Below are positions 56,232 through 64,000 of a stretch of DNA of 64,000 bases, piece after piece. The notes beneath the pieces were generated by a model. That model saw only the letters and a program-made list of their open reading frames with translations. It had not been told where the DNA came from and did no database searches. The DNA is from Ganoderma boninense (taxonomy: Eukaryota > Basidiomycota > Agaricomycetes > Polyporales > Polyporaceae). Each line of letters starts with the position of its first letter. Position 1 is the first letter of the stretch. The stretch is from assembly GCA_002900995.3 (NCBI GenBank), contig CM035307.1, positions 868,001-932,000 of the forward strand, read 5' to 3'. Both the position numbers and the translations under genes were made by a program.

Positions 56232-59200
56232 ATGTTTGGCTCTGGCGCCGTGCAGTCCACGTGGGGGCAGCCCCAGCAAAACCAGCAACAGCAGCCCTCT
56301 GCGTTTGGACAGCCTTCTGCTTTCGGGTCCGGTGGCGGTATGCCCTTTGACGACTCATTTCGCGCGCCCTTTTAACTTGCCCATCTTTCTCGCTTCTCAG
56401 CGTTCGGCTCGTCTACAGGCGCGTTCGGTCAACCACAACAACAGCAGCAACAGCAGCAGCAGCAGCAGCCACAGGCCAACCCGATGTTTGGATCCAACGC
56501 AACCGGTACTGGCACAGGCTTCGGTGGTACGTTTCTCCACCTTCTGCGACGCGTCGATCGCGCTCATTTGACTCCTCCTCGTAGGCGGAGGTGCGTTTGG
56601 GGCTAACACCGCGTCCACGGGCGGGGGTCTGTTCGGTCAGCCCAAGCCTGCCACTGGGTTTGGTGCCTTCGGAGGCGGAGGGGGAGCATTCGGTGGTGGA
56701 GGCACGACGGGAACGACTTCAGCGTTTGGGACAACGGGAGGTGCCGGAGGTGCATTCGGGCAGGCGAACACGGGTGCAACAGGCACGGGGTCAACTCTGT
56801 TCGGCGCACAACCTTCAACTAGCACTGGCGCCTTTGGTGGTGGTTCGAATCTCTTTGGGCAGAACAAGCCAGCGACCGGCGCATTTGGCGCTACACCTGG
56901 TGCGTATTTACACCTGCTAGCCTCGTGTCTCGTGTCTCAACTTCATCCGATGCATTTCTCCGCAAACGCCTGCAGCAGCGACAGGCGGTCCTTCAGTGAC
57001 GACTGGGTCCGCGAACCCGCCCTTCACTGCGTTCACTGAGAAGGATCCCATTAACTCAACTACCACCTTGCAATACCAGAGCATCTCGGCCATGCCGCAG
57101 TACAACACAATGTCGTTCGAGGTGAGTCATACTGTATCGCTAGCTTTAACCACTATCCGACCCCCTTCGCTTCGTAGGAGCTTCGACAGCAAGACTATGC
57201 ACAAGGTCGGAAGACGGCAGGGGCTTTCGGGCAGTCGTCGTTTGGGGGCGCCACGACGCAACCCTCTACCGGCTTGTTTGGTCAAGCCACACAACAACCT
57301 GCTGCAACAGGCACTACGTTTGGAGGCTTTGGGAACACGAGCACCGCACAAACAGGGACATCGAATGCCTTCGGTGCTTTCGGCCAGCCTGCTGCCGCGA
57401 CAGGGACCACCGGCACAACTGGCACAGGCCTATTTGGCGGCGGTGGAGGGGCCTTTGGCCAAACAAATCCACAACAGCAACAACAGCAGCCGCCCGGGTT
57501 TGGTGCCTTTGGCCAGCCTCAGCAGCAGCAACAACAGCAACAACAACAACAAACGGGCGGCTTATTTGGTGGTGGTGGCGGCGGGGCGTTTGGTGCCAAT
57601 CAACAGCAGAAACCTGCATTCGGTACGTCCTTTGATTGCCTTGATCTGATCAACTATTGTAGGCTATTGGACTGACCTTGTCACTAACTTGTCGCAGGCA
57701 CGGGCACGGGCGCGTTCGGCTCGACTGGCGCCTTTGGACAGACTCAACAACCACAACAAACTGGCACTGGTCTGTTTGGCCAAACGCAACCACAACAGCA
57801 AACTGGTACAACAGGCGCGTTTGGGGGCTTCGGTGAGTACATCTACCCTCTACCTAGCCTATTTTTCGTAAACGCCCATGCCTTCAGGACAACAAAATAA
57901 ACCTCCGGTCTTCGGGGCTACCAATACCACCGCGCCCGCCGCCGGAAGTGGCTTCGGTGCTTTCGGGACGACACCTCAGCAGCAGCAGCAGGGTACACAA
58001 CCAGCAGGTGGTCTCTTTGGTGGTGGTAACACTGGCAGTGGCTTGTTCGGTCAGACTCAACAGCCGCAGCAGCAACAGCAGCAGCCTCAACAAGGGACTG
58101 GTCGTCAGTATTTTTACAGCATACATGCAGTCAATGATTCTGAGACCTTGAACAGTGTTCGGTGCAACCGCTACCCAGCCCCAAACAGGCACCAATCTCT
58201 TCGGTGGTGGAGGAAGCGGTCTCTTTGGGTCCACCAATCAGCAGCAGCCACAGCAGCAGCAGCAAGGTGCCCAGCCTCAACAGCAGAATTCGTTCGGCAA
58301 TTTGTTTGGAGCAAAACCTGCAGCGACCCAACAGGCAGGGACCGGTTTGTTCGGTGGAGGATTTGGTTCCACCCAACAAACACAAACCCAACCTGCCGCG
58401 GGTACCGGCCTGTTTGGCGGATCCACCCTTGGGCAACAGCCTCAGGCCCAGCAAACAACCAACGCATTTGGCGGAGGTGGGTTGTTCGGTGGCGTAAAGC
58501 CTGCTCCCACATTGGGTACCTCAACTTCGACAGGTATGCAGCAACCTGGCATGGGGAACCCGCTCTTCGGCGGGAGCACCCTCGGGCAGTCCACTGCCAC
58601 CATGGGCGCGTCCGCCCTCGGTCAAATGCAAGCACCATTGACCGCATCCATCGCGCAACCCATCGCCGCAAACCTCCCAATCTTCAGCATGCTGCCGCCC
58701 GGGCCGCGCGCCGTGACGCTTGACCAGCAACCTAAGAAGAAACCCGGCTACTTCGTCGACGTGCCTACGCGCGCACCCGTCCCCCAGCTCCAGCTGCGCT
58801 ACGCCCCGGCAACGACGAAGCTGCGCGGGTTCGGCTCCACGTCGACGCCCCCGAGCTTCGGGCTCGAGCCAGCTCGGCGGCGGCAGCCTCCTCTATTCGT
58901 CGGGCAAGCCTAACGCGCTCTCGCTCAGCAGGACGACGAGCAGCAAGAGCCTGCTCAGCCCCGACTCGTTCCTCACCAACGGCCGCGCGAGCCCCACCCT
59001 CGGCTCGGGCGGCCGGCAGAGCGTCAAGAAGCTGACGCTCGACAAGAAGGTCGAGCCCGCGGACCTGTTCAGCAAGTCCAGCGCGAACCTGAACCTGAAC
59101 ATGGGCGGGGGCAACGGCGGGCCGTCGTTCAACGCGAAGCTCAGCGTCGCCGCGCGCGAGTCCGAGGCGGCGGCGGCGGCGGTCCCGCGCGTGGAGTCGC

Positions 59201-59736
59201 CCTCGCCCGCCGCGCGCGCACAGAAGAACCAGGGCCAGGGCCGCTTCGCGGCGAGCGAGCCCGAGGCGGCGCAGAAGGACCCGACGGAGCTGCAGGAGGG
59301 CGACTACTGGGTGAAGCCGAGCCTGGGCGAGCTCAAGGCGCTCGGGCACGACGAGCTGATGGCGTTCGAGGGGCTCGTCGTGGGCCGCGTCGGGTACGGG
59401 CAGATCACGTTCCTCGAGGCGGTCGACCTCACGGGCCTGCCGCGCCTGTCGAGCCTGCTCGGCGAGGTCGTGCGCTTCGACGACAAGGAGTGCAGCGTGT
59501 ACCCCGACGCGGAGGACGCGGACAAGCCGCCGTCGGGCGCGGGCTTGAACGTCCGCGCGCGGATCGAGCTCGTGCGGTGCTGGGCGCTCGACAAGGCGAC
59601 AAGGGAGCCGATCAGGGACGCGACGCACCCGAACGCGGCGCGGCATCTGAAGCGGCTGAAGGGGATGAAGCATACGACGTTTGAGGGCTTCGATATCGGG
59701 GAGGGCAAGTGGACGTTCACCGTCGAGCACTTCTAG
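56232..59736 (+). CDS. NUP98: Nucleoporin NUP98 (NUP145N/NUP116 family), unfused
   Basis: FG nucleoporin of the nuclear pore permeability barrier. MFGSGAVQSTWGQPQQNQQQ starts a GLFG/FG-repeat region in about nine exons, with long polyglutamine tracts. A GLEBS motif that binds the mRNA export factor Gle2/Rae1 lies at about 56979-57215 (NPPFTAFTEKDPINSTTTLQ, YQSISAMPQYNTMSFEELRQ, QDYAQGRK). After more FG repeats come PKKKPGYFVDVPTRAPV and the C-terminal pore-anchoring domain: DYWVKPSLGELKALGHDELM, FEGLVVGRVGYGQITFLEAV, VRFDDKECSVYPDAEDADKP and FEGFDIGEGKWTFTVEHF, which is the end of the protein. The frame breaks once near 58860-58880, between STPPSFGL and SSQLGGGSLLYSSGK. Confidence 0.9.
56436..56470 (+). 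repeat. CAG/CAA repeat (polyglutamine) in NUP98
   Basis: An in-frame CAA/CAG tract encoding a run of about eleven glutamines. Similar tracts lie at 57474-57490, 57519-57552, 57979-57992 and 58067-58085. They space the FG motifs and are likely to vary in length between strains. Confidence 0.85.
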
Positions 59737-61087
59737 TTCTCGCGCCTCCCTCCCCCCCTTCCCCGGACCGTCTTGACGCTGACTGATATCTTGATTCTTG
59801 TCCGTGCCCGTGCACTCTGGATCTGTGTGGTTCGTGTTGGCTTGCATCGCACAATGTTCATGTTCATATCTCACGTCGTGTTACCATGTCGCTTCGCACC
59901 CATGTATCGTTTACGTCCAATATGAATGCATGTTTTCCTCGGACATCGACTCCTGCGTAGTCGTTCACATTGATGATTATGTTCACGGCACTGGCACTGC
60001 TGTGAGAGCAAGTTGCGCAGTGGTTCGAAGTTCGGTCGTAAGTTGTCACGGCGAAGTCTACGGAGTGCTGTGTCTCATGTGCGTTTCCCTATTCACTGGT
60101 TTGATGTCTAGGGCTAGTTAGTATGTAGCGACTTTCAACCAGCGTCGCATTGCCATTGTCTGCAGGTGGGTTCTGTAGTACTGTATGCTGACCGCTTGTG
60201 AACGGCGTGCAACGTAAGTACTAATGCAGCGCGAATACGCGAAGTCCATTTAATTGTATATGCACGACTACATGAACGTGTGGGATCAGTCACCACCCGA
60301 GCAGTCGACAATTTTTGGGTGCATGAGGTCACACCATGGCCAAAGATGTGCGATTGAATGTTGATAACGTGGAGAATAACCATGAAACTCACAGAGTAAT
60401 GTGGACTAGGTCAAAAGCCAGAAAGCCGTCTTCTCAAGGGCCCTTAAGTCACAACAGTCTGTTCGGGGCGAAGTCTGGATTCATATGTATTATGCAGGGA
60501 GGTGTGGGCCGTTGACAAGAAGGTGCTAGCCATGGTGAGAACGCCTAGAAGTCAACGCACACTCCAAAACATCAATAGCAACACGGATACAAACGTACCT
60601 GACGCACCACTGCTCCAGCGGCCAATGTCTGCCTTCAAATAACAGCGGCCATGATTTACGATAGGGAGAAGGAAGAAGCAGGATGAGTTCGTTCAGCTAC
60701 AAATACATACATACATACGTCTGTACACCCCAAAGGAAATCATGAGTAGGTACGTGGGTAAACTGAGAATGGCCGGATTCCATGCCTGTGTGACCTATTA
60801 GCGTATCCACGGAACAGATGCGATCTATGCAGTTGACAAGGAACGACGGAATGAAAAATAGCTTGGGGGCAATAATAAAACATGCACTGGCAGGAAGTTC
60901 ATTGATGAGTACTTGATGACGAAACGAGCCGCGAGTGAGGAAGCAGTGAGAGAAGAGAGGGAGAGGAGAAGAGTGAAGGAGCGAGAGGGTAACTTGTATG
61001 GAGCACACAGTATTACACAATATACAGACTGGGGCGGCGCCCGACGGCGTGCGCAGGTAACACGCACAACTCGGAGAGGTCTAGATT
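59737..61087. other. Convergent intergenic region
   Basis: No gene is supported in 1.35 kb. A (CATA)n tract lies at about 60703-60717. Several short open frames on both strands have no coding character. No tRNA-like clover leaf was found. Confidence 0.45.
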
Positions 61088-64000
61088 TTACCGCTTTTTC
61101 TTCCCCTTCTTCCCCTTCGTAGTCGTGGTGAAGCCTGTCGGAGCAGAACTGACGGCCGACGCGACCGGGGACGGCACGCGAGCAACAGAGGGAATGACGG
61201 GCGCAGGCTCGATGTCAGCGAGAGGCGTAGTCGGACGCCTGGGCGACCTGCAACCGAATAAAGGTCAGTCAGTAACCGTTTACAGTTAAACCGCCAGCCG
61301 AATACGGTCACAGCAGCACTCACGCAAGGATCTGGACGGGCTGGGTAATCGGCGAGGGCTCCGGGATCGGGATCGGGATGACCGGCTCTGGAACGGGCAA
61401 GCCCCCGAACTGCATGTTCGGCGACATGAGGTTCCGCCCGCCCATCATCGGGGACCGCGGCCTGTCCATGCCGGCGACGGATGGGGGACGGGTCCCCCCA
61501 ACGACAGAGCCTGGCCTCATAGGGGGTCCGCCAACAGCAGACCCAGGGCGCGTCGGGCCCCCGACGGCGGAGCCCGACACCGAGGGCGGGAGCGGGACGC
61601 GTGCGGCGCGGGTGGTGTGCGAGCCGAGGCTCATGCTCGTGCTCGAGCGGGGCGTCGGGGGCACGGGGTACTGGATGCCCATCGGGATGGGGGCGGCGGC
61701 GTACGCCGGCGTCGAGCGGCCGGACTTGGAGGACCTGGGCAGCTTCCTTGCGCCGATGGGCGGGGTGGTGAGGGAGTCCGCGGAGCCGAGCCCGGAGGAT
61801 ACGCTGGACTCGGAGTCCTCGTCGCGGCGCTTGATTTTCGCGCGCGAGTATGGCTCGGTGGCTTTGCGGCTTGAGCCAGCGGAGTTGGAGCTCCGGCTGG
61901 ATGGCTGGAGCGGGATGACGGGAGGGGGGTCGTTGCTGCCCGGGAAGCTACCTGGGATGACGGCTTCGGAACGGACGGAGGGAGTTCCACCGTATACGGA
62001 GGGAGGAAGGGGAACTCCGGCTGGGCCGACGGTGCTGCCCCCATAGCTGGACGGAGGCAGGGGAACGCCTGCGGGACCGACGGTGCTGCTCATCGCTGGA
62101 GATGGGGGCCCGGAGGGAACGAAACCTGGAGGTGGCCATGGTCCGCTCATCCCGCTCAACATGGTGTTTGGGGGGATGACAGGGCTCGAGGGAGAGGGAG
62201 CGGTCTCAACTGGAGTTTCTGGAACAGACGGAAGCGGACGGTCGGCATCGTCTGCGCTGAGGAACACACCCTCAGTCTGCGCTACCGAGATATTGGATTC
62301 TGGACGCGACTGCATGCCTCGTCAGTACCACGGAGGGAATCAAGGCGCGGGAGAAACTCACGGGTGGGATAACCTCAAAGGTGATCTCGTTAGATGACAC
62401 GCTTCCTCGGTTCTCAGACACCTTGTTAAAAGGGGGGTGCCGCAAGCTCGGCGCAGGCGCAATGATCGCAGGCGTGCGCGACGAGGGGGTATCGGGCGAC
62501 GAGTGCGGCGAATGGGGCGGCGCGTAGATGTGCTGCATGCTTGGGTGCCGACGAGGGGTAGGGTCCCCATACCTGTCCCCGCCATAGGGACTTCTGGCAC
62601 GCTCGCGTTCTCGTTCTCGTTCCCGTTCACGTTCACGCTCTCGTTCCCGTTCCTGCTGACGCTCTCTCTCGAAGCGCTCACGTTCCACACGCTGGCGCTC
62701 CGCGCGCTCGCGTTCCATCCGCTCATTCTCGACCCTCTCCCTCTCCACGCGCTCCCTCTCAGCTCTCTCGCGCTCCTGTCGCACGCGTTCCCGTTCCAAC
62801 CTCTCCCGTTCCATGTGCTCCCGCTCCATACGTGCCCGTTCCCGGTCCGCACGCTCCCGTTCGGCGCGTTCTCGCTCGGCGCGTTCTCGCTCGGCGCGAT
62901 CTCGCTCATGCTCGGCGCGGACGCGGTCCATCTCCCGTTCCCGCTGCTCGCGTTCGCGCTCCCGCAGCTGTTCCTGCGACCTCGAGCCATACCCGCCCGT
63001 GCGGTAGCTAGCCTCCGAGGCGTACCCGGGGGTGTCCGTCCTGTAGTAGTCGCCGCCGCCGCCGGAACGCGCGACGTTCTCCGCGCTCCTGGCGTACCGA
63101 GGCGTCGTGTCGGGGTATGTCGGGTTCTGCGGGAGGACGGTGGGGGTGGGCGTCGGCTGCGGGGACGGTACCGGCATAGAGGGGCTCGGTGTTGGCATGG
63201 CATTGGCAAAGCTCTGTGTAGACAACTGCATGACAGGTTAGCGGGCCGGGTTTGCCGGAAATTATGATGTGGACCACTCACGTTTGGCATGTCGTACATG
63301 GGCGAGGACGCAGACGACGTCCTCTCGCGTTCCTCTGCGATAGCGCTGAGAACGTTCGGGCGATCCCTAGTCACGGCTCTAGGCATAGTGCCAGCGGGTG
63401 TCGGAGGCCCGAGGATCTCAAATTGAGACATGGTGGTCGAATGCGAGTCTGTCGATTTCCGCCTGTGATGCTTGACTTTTCGACTCGATCCCTCGGCCGC
63501 AGAGTTTGCCGGAGGCGGGATCATTACAGGCTCGTCGGGTATGTTCTTCACGTTGTTGAGCACTGCTGATAACGGCTCCGGCGAGGCTGGCGGAGGAGGT
63601 GCCATCTCGTGAGGCGGAGGAAGGCGGATACGGAGGTCTTCATCTAGAGTCGGGATCCAGCCATCGGGAGGGATGTCCACTGCAGGATGGATGGCGAGAA
63701 CATTGAGTTACGGATCGATATTGGGCGAAGGGGGGCTGGCTCTGGAACCGGTTGTTCCAGCGTTTCTGAGGGTGTAGGTATATGAGCAGGGGTGGTGACT
63801 GGGGGCGGTATCGGCTCTGTGGTATCCATGGGCTGGGTGAAGTCTGGCATGAACCGGGGGTTGGAGTTGGAGGGAGTCTTCTGAGGTCGACGGCCTCGAA
63901 ACCTGTGGTGGTACGTACTCCCGCGCGCGGGGGTTGCGTAATCCATCTCAGTGACAGGTGCAGACGTGAACTCCTGCTCAGCAGCCGCCCTACCATGCTC
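61088..64000 (-). CDS. Long disordered protein with charged single alpha-helix, 5' end cut
   Basis: The gene continues beyond the right edge. The visible part begins with DYATPARGSTYHHRFRGRRP and a Pro-rich region, then WIPTLDEDLRIRLPPPHEMA, SRKVKHHRRKSTDSHSTT and LSTQSFANAMPTPSPSMPVP. A segment of more than 100 residues built of (R/E)-rich repeats such as RERAERERVERERVENERME (about 62600-62965) follows; spacing of Glu and Arg fits a stable single alpha-helix. After that come Pro/Ser-rich sequence, duplicated STVGPAGVPLPP units, a short SAVGG/SVVGG repeat, and a lysine-rich end GKKGKKKKR with stop at 61088-61090. No enzymatic domain is seen. Introns near 61312, 62320, 63230 and 63680 are GT-AG. 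Confidence 0.65.

Noticed and set aside
58765..59874. Minus-strand 369-codon open frame over the NUP98 end
   Set aside because: It is antisense to the conserved NUP98 C-terminal domain and has biased Arg/Ala composition typical of a shadow frame.

Overview
The window is nuclear DNA of a filamentous basidiomycete, most likely an Agaricomycete of the polypore type. The evidence is short GT-AG introns (about 50-75 nt) breaking nearly every gene, GC-rich coding exons in tight divergent and convergent pairs, a DUF6534-type membrane protein, a CACTA/Plavaka-like transposase, and fungal versions of SCW1/WHI3, RPA135, NUP98, PP4R3, TRM10, NDUFAF5 and THYN1. Nothing bacterial, organellar or viral was recognised.

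Layout. 1-4 kb: the 3' part of a DUF6534 membrane protein gene (+) and a flavin-containing monooxygenase (-). 4-16.6 kb: a transposon-rich, partly AT-rich block. It holds degenerate coding remnants, a minisatellite, an intact-looking four-exon CACTA/Plavaka-like transposase (6567-10084), a divergent pair of lineage-specific ORFs (10908-11627 and 11859-14502) and a doubtful membrane-protein fragment near 15.2-15.7 kb. 16.7-28.7 kb: a TMEM135-like protein, a small proline-rich membrane protein, an SCW1/WHI3-like RNA-binding protein, and a tandem pair of paralogous unknown genes. 29-64 kb: gene-dense housekeeping DNA with alternating strands: PP4R3 (-), THYN1 (+), APT1 (-), TRM10 (+), NDUFAF5 (-), a three-finger C2H2 protein (+), a large possibly histone-fold protein (+), RPA135 (-), NUP98 (+) and a long charged-helix protein (-) that runs off the right end. 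Four close divergent starts (PP4R3/THYN1, APT1/TRM10, NDUFAF5/C2H2, RPA135/NUP98) imply shared promoters.

Two observations stand out. First, a 726-bp element with 27-bp perfect terminal inverted repeats and a TA duplication (44789-45514) sits inside the last coding exon of the C2H2 gene. Skipping the element and one TA restores an in-frame, 43-codon C-terminal extension, so this appears to be a previously unlabelled Tc1/mariner-type MITE that truncated the gene. Second, at least eight recognisable genes, most of them essential or strongly conserved, each carry one or more one-base frameshifts, mostly at short homopolymers. This is best explained by residual assembly indels, and coding spans given here for those genes run across such breaks.
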